64,000 bases of DNA from the NCBI GenBank assembly GCA_031402435.1, contig JANNSJ010000011.1, positions 28,295-92,294 on the forward strand, given 5' to 3'. Shown here piece by piece: positions 35,680 through 44,557 of this stretch. A program made the position numbers and the translations under genes. Within the stretch, counting starts at the first letter, position 1; each line of letters opens with the position of its first letter. Source of the DNA: UBA11986 sp031402435. Lineage in GTDB: Bacteria; Bacteroidota; Ignavibacteria; UBA10030; UBA6906. The notes beneath the pieces were generated by a model. The model was not told where the DNA came from, did no database searches, and saw nothing but the letters and a program-made list of their open reading frames with translations.

Positions 35680-36363
35680 ATGTTCAACCTCAAAGACACC
35701 ATCCACCGTCGCGGCTTTCTTGGAAGCCTTGCAGCTGCATCAGCCGTTGGCGTGGCAGCTCTCAGCTCGCCGATGGAATTGCTTGCTCAGAAGGGCAAGC
35801 CCGATGCATCCAGCAACAAGGAGTTTGATGCCTGGCTGAAAAAGATCAAAGGAAAGCATCGCCAGGTGTTCGACGCGACAGCAGAGAACGAAGGATTCCC
35901 GGTAGCATGGGCTCGCATCTTTCTCATGACCAATGAGATGGTCGGTGCACCCAAGAGTGATGTCACCGCGGTGGTCATCCTGCGACACGATGCGCTTCCC
36001 CTCGCGTTCGATCATGCTCTCTGGGAAAAATACAAGCTCGGCGAGTTCTTCAAGATCAACGACAAGGCATCAAAGGATCCGGCAGTACGCAACCCGTACT
36101 ACCACCCGAAGCCGGGCGAACTCATGATGGACAGTTTTGCCATCGACGAACTTCAGAAAGACGGAGTCCTGTTCGGCGCGTGCAACATGGCAATCAAGGT
36201 GTATAGCGGCCTCGTCGCGAAAAAGATGGACATGGATGCGGATACAGTGATGAAGGAGTGGCTGGCAGGCGTCATTCCCGGAATGACGGTTGTGCCATCA
36301 GGGGTGCTGGCAATAAACCGCGCGCAGGAATATAAGTGCACGTATTGCTACGCCGGCGGTTGA
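35680..36363 (+). CDS. Tat-exported DsrE-like protein
   Basis: A 227-residue protein with a twin-arginine signal (HRRGFLGSLAAASAVGVAAL). A small alpha/beta domain of DsrE-like layout follows: VFDATAENEGFPVAWARIFL, VTAVVILRHDALPLAFDHAL, DGVLFGACNMAIKVYSGLV and GVLAINRAQEYKCTYCYAGG. It ends in a CTYC pair that could bind metal or a sulfur species. Tat export suggests it folds, perhaps around a ligand, before crossing the membrane. The ATG at 35680 has AGAGGAG before it. It lies next to the xanthine dehydrogenase genes but on the opposite strand; function unknown. Confidence 0.75.
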   Translation: MFNLKDTIHRRGFLGSLAAASAVGVAALSSPMELLAQKGKPDASSNKEFDAWLKKIKGKHRQVFDATAENEGFPVAWARIFLMTNEMVGAPKSDVTAVVILRHDALPLAFDHALWEKYKLGEFFKINDKASKDPAVRNPYYHPKPGELMMDSFAIDELQKDGVLFGACNMAIKVYSGLVAKKMDMDADTVMKEWLAGVIPGMTVVPSGVLAINRAQEYKCTYCYAGG

Positions 36364-36387
36364 GAGGCATGTGTGATTGAAACGAGA

Positions 36388-36420
36388 AAGAGGCGGACGC
36401 TGAATGCGTTCGCCTCTTTG
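36388..36420 (+). terminator. Rho-independent terminator
   Basis: A 13-base stem, AAGAGGCGGACGC (36388-36400) with GCGTTCGCCTCTT (36406-36418), has one mismatch and a five-base loop, then TTTG. It lies 25 bases after the stop of the Tat-exported protein. The symmetric A and T flanks could also stop transcription from the other side. Confidence 0.8.
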
Positions 36421-36430
36421 TAGTTACATC

Positions 36431-36587
36431 CTAGCAGGATGTTGAAAAACTATCTTGACAGTCTTTGCGAGGAGCGGAGCGACGAAGCAATCTCGTTTTT
36501 CATTTCAGAATCAGCAGTTCAGATTGCTTCGCCTCGAAAGCAAGGCTCGCAATGACTTAACAATGGGCTTTTTCAACAGCCTGCTAG
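36431..36587. mobile_element. MITE-like element of about 157 bases
   Basis: Terminal inverted repeats of about 20 bases, CTAGCAGGATGTTGAAAAAC at the left and CTTTTTCAACAGCCTGCTAG at the right, enclose a second inverted pair (GCGGAGCGACGAAGCAATCT with AGATTGCTTCGCCTCG). There is no open frame. The TAGCAGGxTGTTGAAAAA ends recall the ends of some transposase-encoding elements, so a non-autonomous transposon is likely. Its right terminus provides the stop codon of the cytochrome c gene. Confidence 0.65.
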
Positions 36588-37525
36588 TGCTTGTAGTACA
36601 CCGCGTCAACGGGAAGTTTCTCCGTTCGGTAATCATTTTCCTTGAATGGAAATGCCGGGCGCGGCTTTGAACAGATGAATGCAGCAATCTGTTGTGCCTC
36701 CTCGTCAGTCAGGCTGCCGGGATTGAGATATGGCATTGCATAGCGGATCATCCCCGCCAGCGTATACACACGGGCTGCACCCGCACCGTCGTTCCATGAG
36801 TCAGGCCCCCACAATGGTCCCGCTTTCTTATCCCCGATCGCAAGACCCTGTCCGTCTTCTCCGTGACACGATGAACACTTCTCGATGAACAGAATACCTC
36901 CACGCTTCGAATCAAGTTTGTCAATCGAGATGAGTTTGCCCGATGCAATCACATTGTGCCCTCGCCATGGCGGGTTCTTCCCTACCGGGATTCCATGTGA
37001 AAGCCAGGCGAGATACGCGGAGATCGCCCGCACTTCCTCTGATTCGGGTGATGGCGGCGCCGACTTCTCAACACGTCCGTCGACCCCATTCTGACTGCGC
37101 TCAAAACATCCCACGATGCGGTCTTCCAGGCTGAAGAGCCGTCCCGCGCGCTTGTTGTATTCAGGATAGACTGTCGCAACACCAACGAGCGGCATCGCCA
37201 TTTCCTTCTGGCCGCCGTTCAGGTGGCAATTGTTGCACGAGAGCTTGCCATGCGAAAACTGCGGAGCCTCACGGTGCGTATCGGTAAAAAGTCTGAACCC
37301 CCGCCGGATTTGATTGGCAAGTGGTGAAGCATCCAGCGTTGAATCGGTAAGAGGGTTTCTCGGAAACTCCCAGGCCGTTACCATCGTTGCTGACGCCGGC
37401 AGCAACGGACCACTCGCTGGAGGAGACACATCGTCGTTCTGCACAACATCCTGCATGACAATATCCAACACCACTAACCCGACCAACGCCAGGGCAATGA
37501 CAAGCAAAAAGAGCAATGACTTCAT
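36584..37525 (-). CDS. Diheme c-type cytochrome coupled to xanthine dehydrogenase
   Basis: A 313-residue periplasmic cytochrome held by an N-terminal membrane segment (SLLFLLVIALALVGLVVLDI). Two haem c sites are present: CNNCH (about residue 98) and CSSCH (about 220), each in a class I cytochrome domain (PLVGVATVYPEYNKRAG; LWGPDSWNDGAGAARVYTLA with Met ligands possible in MIRYAMPYL). The domain pair resembles TsdA-like diheme cytochromes. Its ATG overlaps the XDH molybdenum-subunit stop (TGATG), implying coupled synthesis and perhaps electron transfer. The stop codon TAG comes from the MITE-like element. Confidence 0.88.
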   Translation of the reverse strand: MKSLLFLLVIALALVGLVVLDIVMQDVVQNDDVSPPASGPLLPASATMVTAWEFPRNPLTDSTLDASPLANQIRRGFRLFTDTHREAPQFSHGKLSCNNCHLNGGQKEMAMPLVGVATVYPEYNKRAGRLFSLEDRIVGCFERSQNGVDGRVEKSAPPSPESEEVRAISAYLAWLSHGIPVGKNPPWRGHNVIASGKLISIDKLDSKRGGILFIEKCSSCHGEDGQGLAIGDKKAGPLWGPDSWNDGAGAARVYTLAGMIRYAMPYLNPGSLTDEEAQQIAAFICSKPRPAFPFKENDYRTEKLPVDAVYYKH

Positions 37526-39900
37526 CACGTGCTCCCTATTCCCCAATAATCATTGGCTACGTTCCTTTTCTCAATCGGGCGTTTTACTGTACCAATCTGT
37601 TCTTTCAGCTTTTGGGCTGACATCACAATCACTTCATTTGTTGCAGGCAGAGAAAATTCCGGCTCGATTTCATGGTTGCCGACTGCAGAGATCGCGTCTT
37701 TGATGGCCAACCACGTGGAAAGCGCGAGCATGAGCGGCGGCTCAGCAACGGCTTTGCTTCTTCTGATCGTATCCGGATTCGGCGCACCCTGAAGGAACGC
37801 GACCCTGAAATCTTTTGGGATATCCTGCACCGACGGAATCTTGTACGTGTCCGGTGAGTGCGTCATGAGATTTCCCTTGTCATCCCATTTGATCTCTTCC
37901 GTTGTACACCAGCCAACGCCCTGAATGTAGCCGCCTTCCACTTGTCCGAGGTCGATACCCGGATTGAGTGAATCGCCAACATCATGAAGGATGTCGGTCC
38001 GCAACATCGTGTGCCTGCCGGTCAACACATCAACCAGTACTTCGCTTACACATATACCGTACGCAAAATAGTGGAACGGCCTGCCGAATCCTTTTTCCTT
38101 GTCCCATCCTATGTCCGGGGTCTTGTAGAATCCCGTCGCACTCAGGCTTACTTGCTTCAGTTGCATCAACGGCATCGCATCTGCAAACGCGATGCTGCGA
38201 TCGGGATGGTCGGCATCGATGATGGCATCGTCTTTGAAGATGATGGATTGTTGAAGTGATGGAACACCGGGGTTCTTCCCCGTAAATATCCGGGCAACTG
38301 CTTCGGCAATTCTCGATTTCAAAATATCAACTGCATTCTTGACAGCCATACCGTTCAAGTCCGTTCCGGCGGATGCGGCAGTGGCGGATGTGTTCGGCAC
38401 TTTGGATGTGTTGGTCGCGTTCACCTTCACACGGTCAGGACTCACACCAAACTCCGCCGCAGCAACCTGCTGCATCTTCGTGTGCAGACCCTGGCCCATT
38501 TCTGTGCCGCCGTGGTTCACAAGGATGGTGCCGTCTTTATAAACGTTGACGAGAGCGCCGGCCTGGTTGAGGAACGTTGTCGTGAATGAAATGCCAAACT
38601 TCACCGGCGTAACGGCAAGGCCCTTTTTCTCAAACTCATACTTCGCATTGAATGCCTCAACCTCCGTTCGTCTCTGCGCATAGTCCGATGACTGCATAAG
38701 CTGATCGTAGATCAAATGCACACGGTTGTTCTCGACGACTTGGCCATAGTGTGTCGTGTTCCGGCTTGCCATTCCATAGAAATTCTTGTGCCGGACTTCT
38801 GCCGCGTCCATCCTCAGAGAACGTGCAACGCGATCCATCACCGTTTCGATCACCGCCATGCCTTGCGGTCCACCGAATCCACGGAAGGCCGTGTTGGATG
38901 GAAGATTGGTCTTGTACACTTTGCCGACGACGGAGAGATTCGGGATGAAGTAGGCATTGTCCACATGCAGCATTGCGCGCTCCATAATGGCGAACGAGAG
39001 GTCGGTTGCGCAACCGCCATCGCTGTGCAACTCGAGTTTCACAGCAAGGACATTCCCTTCGTCGTCAAAGCCAACTTCATACTTTGAGAGATAGCGGTGT
39101 CGCTTGCCGGTGATCTTCATATCGTCATCGCGGAAGAGCCTGATCTTCACCGGACGGTTGGTTGCCCGGCAGAGCAACGCTGCCCAGCATGCCGTGTGGT
39201 TGCCCTGTGTTTCCTTGCCGCCAAAGGCTCCCCCCATGCGCCGTACGTCAACTACAACTTCGTTCTTGCCGACCCCGAGCACTTCAGCGACGAGCGCCTG
39301 CGTTTCAGAAGGATGCTGCGTTGAGCTGAAGACGTTGATCTCCTTCCCCTCACCCGGCACGCAAAGGCAGACCTGCGATTCAAGATACCAATGCTCCTGC
39401 GCTCCGGTTTTCAACACTCCGCTAAACCGATGCGGCGCCGATGAGAGGGCTTCGTCTGCATTGCCGCGCGACATTGTACGCGGCGGGCCAAGCAGGCTCT
39501 GCTTCTCAATTGCTTTCTCGATGGTAAGAATAGGATCAAGCGATGTACACTCCACCTTGATGAGCTTCTCTGCTTCGATACATTGCTCTTCGTTCTCAGC
39601 GGCGATTAGAAACATCGCCTGCCCAACGCAGATGACTTCGTCAATGGCGAGACAGAGTTCGTCCTTCACCACAGGACCCATCTGGTTGTGGCCGGGGATG
39701 TCCTTGTGGCAAAGTACCGCGTGTACGCCGGGTACGTTCTTCGCTTCACTCAGATCGAATGACTTGATCTTCGCGTGCGCGTGCGGACTGTACACCACCC
39801 GCCCGAAGAGAAGCTGCATGCTGACGAGGATATCGTCAATGTACACGGCTTCGCCGGTGACGTGCTTGGATGCGGATTCGTGTGGGATGGGTGGGGTCAT
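37525..39900 (-). CDS. xdhB: Xanthine dehydrogenase, molybdenum-binding subunit
   Basis: A 791-residue molybdopterin subunit of the xanthine oxidase family, hydroxylating hypoxanthine and xanthine to urate. It has the N-terminal GEAVYIDDI, cofactor loops RRMGGAFGGKE and GAQEHWYLESQ, and the xanthine-specific glutamate in IMERAMLHVDN. The substrate arginine lies in NTAFRGFGGPQG, and the catalytic base glutamate in KAVAEPPLMLALS. These residues match true xanthine dehydrogenases rather than CO or aldehyde dehydrogenases. The FeS/FAD subunit is 8.3 kb away at 48175-49620. XdhC is at 34216. Confidence 0.94.
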   Translation of the reverse strand: MTPPIPHESASKHVTGEAVYIDDILVSMQLLFGRVVYSPHAHAKIKSFDLSEAKNVPGVHAVLCHKDIPGHNQMGPVVKDELCLAIDEVICVGQAMFLIAAENEEQCIEAEKLIKVECTSLDPILTIEKAIEKQSLLGPPRTMSRGNADEALSSAPHRFSGVLKTGAQEHWYLESQVCLCVPGEGKEINVFSSTQHPSETQALVAEVLGVGKNEVVVDVRRMGGAFGGKETQGNHTACWAALLCRATNRPVKIRLFRDDDMKITGKRHRYLSKYEVGFDDEGNVLAVKLELHSDGGCATDLSFAIMERAMLHVDNAYFIPNLSVVGKVYKTNLPSNTAFRGFGGPQGMAVIETVMDRVARSLRMDAAEVRHKNFYGMASRNTTHYGQVVENNRVHLIYDQLMQSSDYAQRRTEVEAFNAKYEFEKKGLAVTPVKFGISFTTTFLNQAGALVNVYKDGTILVNHGGTEMGQGLHTKMQQVAAAEFGVSPDRVKVNATNTSKVPNTSATAASAGTDLNGMAVKNAVDILKSRIAEAVARIFTGKNPGVPSLQQSIIFKDDAIIDADHPDRSIAFADAMPLMQLKQVSLSATGFYKTPDIGWDKEKGFGRPFHYFAYGICVSEVLVDVLTGRHTMLRTDILHDVGDSLNPGIDLGQVEGGYIQGVGWCTTEEIKWDDKGNLMTHSPDTYKIPSVQDIPKDFRVAFLQGAPNPDTIRRSKAVAEPPLMLALSTWLAIKDAISAVGNHEIEPEFSLPATNEVIVMSAQKLKEQIGTVKRPIEKRNVANDYWGIGST

Positions 39901-39929
39901 TGCCCTTTACTCAAGCTCTTTCAAGTGAG

Positions 39930-40175
39930 TTATGTCGCGAGAATTAAGCCAACGGGATGCTTCAAGTTGAAAACTGTAAGATGATGATTATGATTGGGGT
40001 CAGTTGCAACTTCTAACAAATCGTTGAGAATCTTCTGGCCGGATTCGATCAGCCCGGTCAAATGCTTCTTGTGTTGAGGAGGCAAACGTTCTTCGGCCGC
40101 AATCGTTGCTTTGAGATTGAAAAAGCCCTGAGATGGTCTGTTGATGATGTCTTCAAAGTATGAAGCAAATCCCAT
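39930..40175 (-). CDS. Possible small protein upstream of xdhB
   Basis: An 81-codon frame beginning MGFASYFEDIINRP, read in the same direction just before xdhB. A predicted helical stretch (EERLPPQHKKHLTGLIESGQ) and a His-rich part (DPNHNHHLTVFNLKHP) are visible. A GGGGAA ribosome site lies about ten bases before its ATG. Amino acid composition looks like coding sequence, but I recognise no family, so I rate it uncertain. Confidence 0.45.
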   Translation of the reverse strand: MGFASYFEDIINRPSQGFFNLKATIAAEERLPPQHKKHLTGLIESGQKILNDLLEVATDPNHNHHLTVFNLKHPVGLILAT

Positions 40176-40232
40176 AACTTGGATTCCCCTTGTTGTGCCT
40201 TACTCTGTAACCTACCTCTTTACTTCCTGTTC

Positions 40233-41399
40233 TCAGTTGTCACGATACCCCATCCAGTCAAACGGCGAATATTTATCACCGATACTGAGATCCAATATCT
40301 TGTCGGCCACACGCTCAAAGTTATCGCTGTTGCTTAGAATAATGATACCAATGTTTTCGCTGGGATACACCACGCAAAAATTTTGCCAGCCATCAGCGTG
40401 TCCCCCATGCCGGAATGCTTGTCCGTACGGTGATTGATGAAGCGCCCAGCCAAGTCCCCACGCGCTGTGTGTCGGATCGGGGGCTGTCAATACGCTATCA
40501 CGCAGAGGGCCGGCTTGTCTTCGTGACGTTACAGAGATTTGAGGACTCATCATTTCGGCATACAGTTTTTCCGACAGTCCCTGTTTCTTCATGACGCTCA
40601 AGACAAAGGATGCGTAGTCGGACAGTGATGTCACCATAGAACCGGCAGCCCTCGCACTTGTTCGCTTCTGAGCGCCAATCACTTCTCCTTTTGCATCATG
40701 CCCCATTGAAAAGTCGTTGTCGAACTCCTTGTGCCACACCATGCCTGTCCTCTTCATGGAGAGAGGATCAAAGATGTACTGCTTGCACAGGGCATCGAGG
40801 CTTCTGCCCGTATGTTCCTCGACGACAAAGCCAAGGAGGTTCATTCCCTCGTTGGAGTAGCGGAAGAACGTGCCGGGGGCGGAAACGATTCTCAGCTTTT
40901 CATCCTTCTCCAAAAACCTGAGAATCGGCAGTCCCGAACTGTGGCTAAGTATCATCCTTGGAGTAATTTTTTTGAACTCATCCTCCTGCAGCGCCAGGTC
41001 CGCCCATTTCTCGTATTCACGAATCGGCTTCTTCAAGTACGTGTAGACGGGTTTATCCAATTCAAACACATCTTCATCGACCAGCTTGAGGAAGAGAAAA
41101 GAGAAGAGCGGCTTCGTCAACGACGCGGCATAAGAAACTGTTTCTGTGTCAAAGGGTTCGTTGGTCTTCTTTGTTTTCGTTCCGAAGAACTTCTGGTATG
41201 CGACTTTCTGATCGCTAATGATGAGCATTGAAAGCCCCGTAATCCTGGCGGTGTCAACAATCGAGGCGAGCTTCGCGGTTAATGCATCAGCAGCAAGGAG
41301 AGAGCCGTCAAGTTTTTTGATTGTCTCCTGTTGCGCCAGTCCGATTGTGTAAGCGAACATAAGTGTGGCGGTTAGTTTTTTCACGATGGGGAGATTCAT
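40233..41399 (-). CDS. Class C beta-lactamase-related serine hydrolase
   Basis: A 388-residue exported hydrolase (signal VKKLTATLMFAYTIGLAQQ). It has the SxxK motif in SYAASLTKPLFSFLF, the YxN motif in FFRYSNEGMNLLGFVVEEHT, and HGGHADGWQNF as the third, KTG-equivalent box. The family acts on D-amino-acid peptides, beta-lactams or esters. The DUF3471-type C-terminal domain often found on such proteins is missing here but is present at the end of the upstream cytochrome gene. The ATG at 41399 lies 22 bases after that gene. Confidence 0.88.
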   Translation of the reverse strand: MNLPIVKKLTATLMFAYTIGLAQQETIKKLDGSLLAADALTAKLASIVDTARITGLSMLIISDQKVAYQKFFGTKTKKTNEPFDTETVSYAASLTKPLFSFLFLKLVDEDVFELDKPVYTYLKKPIREYEKWADLALQEDEFKKITPRMILSHSSGLPILRFLEKDEKLRIVSAPGTFFRYSNEGMNLLGFVVEEHTGRSLDALCKQYIFDPLSMKRTGMVWHKEFDNDFSMGHDAKGEVIGAQKRTSARAAGSMVTSLSDYASFVLSVMKKQGLSEKLYAEMMSPQISVTSRRQAGPLRDSVLTAPDPTHSAWGLGWALHQSPYGQAFRHGGHADGWQNFCVVYPSENIGIIILSNSDNFERVADKILDLSIGDKYSPFDWMGYRDN

Positions 41400-41421
41400 G
41401 ATTGAAGGTAATGTTGGGAAA

Positions 41422-42738
41422 TCATTCAAGTCTCTTTGCAAAGTGGTCCTTATCCTCGTGCGACACAAGATGCGTGACTCGCCCGGTTCGATCCCGGACA
41501 AAACCAATCGGGCCGGGCCATTCCTTCGCGTAGAAAAGCGTATCGGCCCCCGCGACCATCTCCATTGTTCTTCCCTCGGTCTCACCGACGAGCCGTTTGT
41601 TTTCCCGTTTGATGGAAACTGTAAAGACCTCTCCTTCATACACACCTTGATATTGGTCCAGAAGAGAAGAATCGAGATCCAAGTGTTGGAACGTCTCGAA
41701 CTTGGAAACGTTCTGGTTCCCTTCGCCGTGCTCCTGGCCGCACATGGCACAGGGCGTTGGTTCCATGTGGTTGTCAACGATGTGGCGGACATGTCGCTGT
41801 GTGCGCAAATATGCTAAGACCGCGCGAAGGTCGTCATCAGTCATGTTACGAAAAACGACCCAGGGCATCACAGGGTCGAGTTCCCGTACTCGTACACGGC
41901 CTGTTCGAATTGTTTCGATGAACAATGCCTCATCGTAGTATGCAATGCCCGACGGATCAGACGTGAGATTGGCGCTGAACAGATTACGGTCCAGACGCTT
42001 TCCCTTTTCCTCAAGAAGATTGCCGCCACCGAATACTCCGGGCATTGATGGAGCTTCCCATGCACTGTGACATCCCGAGCAATCTGCGATATCGGCAAGG
42101 TACCTCCCTCGCTCCACGGGGGCCGATATGTCCCGTGCTGAAACCGGCTCTGTAATGGGTTTCGGATCTTTCTTCGCGAACTCTTCAGCCTCAAGAGAGA
42201 GCCGGCGTTTCGGAAGCGGGTTACTGACCGGCGGAAGCGTGCGAAGATACACGATGATCGACGCCAGGTCTTCATCCGAAAGATTGGCAAACGACCAGTA
42301 CCACATCGGTCCAGCAAGAGTGCGGCCATCGTGCCCGATGCCTTCACGGATTGCGCGGGCAAGCATGTCATCCGTCCATTTCCTGGCTCCTGTTTCAAGG
42401 TCGGGTGTAATGTTCGGCGCAACCGTCCTGTGTACACTGTCCTCCGAAATGATCCGGCCTGCACCTTTCTTTTCCGGAAAGGGAGACGCGCCCGGCTGGC
42501 TCCAATCGCGTTCTGAGTGACAAAAGAGACACTGGCACACTCCTTCGGCGAGATACTTTCCACGATCAATCCGTTCAGCCGTCCTCTCGAAGACGCGGTT
42601 TGTCAGAGGTCGCGTTCTCGGCAGATGGACTTCCCCACTCTTCGTGCATCCAGTTGCTGTGATGAGAACGTGAAGGAGCGCCGTGATAAGTAGTGCGCGA
42701 ACTGCTGTCATGAAGCCTTTGGAATTGTCAATGCCCAT
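41422..42738 (-). CDS. Diheme cytochrome c lipoprotein with C-terminal DUF3471-like domain
   Basis: A 438-residue protein. The lipoprotein signal ends ITATGC (about residue 31). Two cytochrome c domains carry CLFCH (about 70) and CSGCH (about 220), and a CAMCGQEHGEG segment follows. The C-terminal 80 residues (YQGVYEGEVFTVSIKRENK, then LVSHEDKDHFAKRL) match the beta-barrel DUF3471 domain normally attached to serine hydrolases, and such a hydrolase is the next gene. It starts at ATG 42738 overlapping the carbonic anhydrase stop; ATG 42711 is an alternative. It is likely an envelope electron carrier. Confidence 0.85.
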   Translation of the reverse strand: MGIDNSKGFMTAVRALLITALLHVLITATGCTKSGEVHLPRTRPLTNRVFERTAERIDRGKYLAEGVCQCLFCHSERDWSQPGASPFPEKKGAGRIISEDSVHRTVAPNITPDLETGARKWTDDMLARAIREGIGHDGRTLAGPMWYWSFANLSDEDLASIIVYLRTLPPVSNPLPKRRLSLEAEEFAKKDPKPITEPVSARDISAPVERGRYLADIADCSGCHSAWEAPSMPGVFGGGNLLEEKGKRLDRNLFSANLTSDPSGIAYYDEALFIETIRTGRVRVRELDPVMPWVVFRNMTDDDLRAVLAYLRTQRHVRHIVDNHMEPTPCAMCGQEHGEGNQNVSKFETFQHLDLDSSLLDQYQGVYEGEVFTVSIKRENKRLVGETEGRTMEMVAGADTLFYAKEWPGPIGFVRDRTGRVTHLVSHEDKDHFAKRLE

Positions 42739-43295
42739 TAGCTGCCGCTGCCCGCATCTTCTTGTATAAGATAGAGACGATTGTCTTCAACCTTGTACAG
42801 CAATGGAGCGACCACAATTTTTGGATATCGCAAGCGAAGGCGTTTCACTTCACTCAGAATAAAATTCACCTCATTGCCAATTTCATACATCGGGGCGAAG
42901 TGGAAGAAGTGATCCTCGGCTGCTTCACGTTGCCAGCCGGCGTCGTTCACCAATCCCTGGACGAACTGGCCCTTACGTGCAATAAGATTGACCATGCCGC
43001 ATTGCGTATGTCCGATCAACGCGATGCAACGGATGCCACCGACAGCGATGGCATACGAGACTTTGAATTCACTGTGCCTCAGGTTTGCGCCGCCGGTACG
43101 AATAATGAATGAGAAATTGTCCGGCATGTGAAGATGCTTGCGATTGTCCATGCACATGCCGACCAGCAACTGGGCGTTCGTGTAGGCCTCAAACTCCCGG
43201 TCGAGGTTGTGGTACTCAAGCAGAAGCCCGATTGACGTCTCTCGATATTGAAGGGGGATGTCTTCCCGGGATGCTATTGATAGAAGTTTGCTCAT
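42738..43295 (-). CDS. Beta-class carbonic anhydrase
   Basis: A 185-residue enzyme that hydrates CO2. The zinc ligands and catalytic dyad are visible: Cys48, Asp50 and Arg52 in GMCMDNRKH, and His96 and Cys99 in GHTQCG. The SFIIRTGGANLR stretch is typical. It is slightly shorter than the usual 200-220 residues. It overlaps the next gene (TAATG). The neighbourhood of XDH and ureide genes could mean a role with CO2 released in purine breakdown, which is inference. Confidence 0.88.
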   Translation of the reverse strand: MSKLLSIASREDIPLQYRETSIGLLLEYHNLDREFEAYTNAQLLVGMCMDNRKHLHMPDNFSFIIRTGGANLRHSEFKVSYAIAVGGIRCIALIGHTQCGMVNLIARKGQFVQGLVNDAGWQREAAEDHFFHFAPMYEIGNEVNFILSEVKRLRLRYPKIVVAPLLYKVEDNRLYLIQEDAGSGS

Positions 43296-43372
43296 TTCAT
43301 TCTCATTTGTGCTGTGGTTTTTTGCTCGTAGGGGTCTTTACTCTCCAATCTCGACCTCGCCCAGTGTTGCCC

Positions 43373-44557
43373 TCACCAATTCCCACTCGTTCCGCCACCG
43401 CCAAACTCTCCACCGCCACCTTCAAGCTTCTTGTCCGCAGCCTGAACCTGAGGCGAAGCGCCAAGCGTATGAGCTATCACCAGCGCTTCCGCATTGAGGC
43501 CTTTGAGCTTTTCCTTCAGCAGGTGTTTGTCGGTGAAACCGTCGATGCGCGTTTTTAGGTTACGGATTGCAGCCACAGCAACCAGGGAGAGCGCTAGTCC
43601 GGCAAGCGTGAGCGCGACATCCGGAGGCAGGACATGGAAATAATGTCTGAACGTCAGCACGGAGAGCACCGCCGTAATCAACCCGGCACGGAGCAGGAGA
43701 TGATCACGCACCATCAATCCTCTCACGATGTACACGATCGGTGTCAACGCGGTGAACACATAGAACAGCCATGCGAACGGCATATCCTGTCCTTCGGGAA
43801 TTACGCCCTCCATCAACAGTTCATTTCCCATCCTAACGCCGAGATAATTCCCCGCCCAGTAGAACGTTGCAAGCGCGAGAATCTCAAGAACAAACAGACA
43901 TTCCTCGTATGGCTTCAAAGCCCTCTCGTCTTTCCCCTTGCGTGAGAGAAAGTAAGATACAAGCGCAACTGCCATCGCGACAAACGGCAGGATCGCCTTC
44001 GCCAGCGGTCCAGCCTCGAACATCGCTGTAAAGATGGCACCAAGAATACAGACGTACGCAGCAATAGTCACGATGCGATCTGCAAAGCGCACCACGCCCC
44101 AGAGAAGAAACGGCAAGGGAAGAATCCACGGAATCACCCAATCCCTTGCGCCTGTACCCGTATCCAAATAGATCCACACGAGTCCGCCAATACTGAAGCC
44201 AAGCGATGCATACAGAAGCGCATCGTCGATCCCGGCTTTGTACAGGTTCTTCTGCTTGATGAGCGCTTCAAGCACAACGAACGAAATAATCCCCACCACC
44301 AGACAAAAGATGCTGATACCGCGATCGCCGGCCAAACCAACGACCATGAACGCCATGCCGTACACACCGGACAATGCAATGTATGTAAAAAAGAACAGGA
44401 CCATCCTGATGAAAAGATTCGGCGTGTACAACGGCGTCAGGAACTTCGCCTTGATGGCAGCATATTGATCGATGGAAATGATATCACTTGCATGCCAGCG
44501 CTTCGCTTCACGGGAGGTGTGCAACGAGTCGAGCCATTGCGTATTGTGGATGATCAT
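43373..44557 (-). CDS. Polytopic membrane protein with glycine-rich tail
   Basis: A 394-residue protein with about ten membrane segments between residues 50 and 350. A soluble region follows (IRNLKTRIDGFTDKHLLKEK), and the end is extremely glycine-rich (EGGGGEFGGGGTSGNW). It starts at ATG 44557, overlapping the DUF2157 gene stop by four bases, so the two probably form a complex or one pathway. I recognise no named family; a DUF4401-type partner of DUF2157 proteins is possible. Confidence 0.78.
   Translation of the reverse strand: MIIHNTQWLDSLHTSREAKRWHASDIISIDQYAAIKAKFLTPLYTPNLFIRMVLFFFTYIALSGVYGMAFMVVGLAGDRGISIFCLVVGIISFVVLEALIKQKNLYKAGIDDALLYASLGFSIGGLVWIYLDTGTGARDWVIPWILPLPFLLWGVVRFADRIVTIAAYVCILGAIFTAMFEAGPLAKAILPFVAMAVALVSYFLSRKGKDERALKPYEECLFVLEILALATFYWAGNYLGVRMGNELLMEGVIPEGQDMPFAWLFYVFTALTPIVYIVRGLMVRDHLLLRAGLITAVLSVLTFRHYFHVLPPDVALTLAGLALSLVAVAAIRNLKTRIDGFTDKHLLKEKLKGLNAEALVIAHTLGASPQVQAADKKLEGGGGEFGGGGTSGNW

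Noticed and set aside
41400..41792. N-terminal extension of the serine hydrolase frame
   Set aside because: It runs inside the cytochrome/DUF3471 gene in another frame; the signal peptide starts at ATG 41399.
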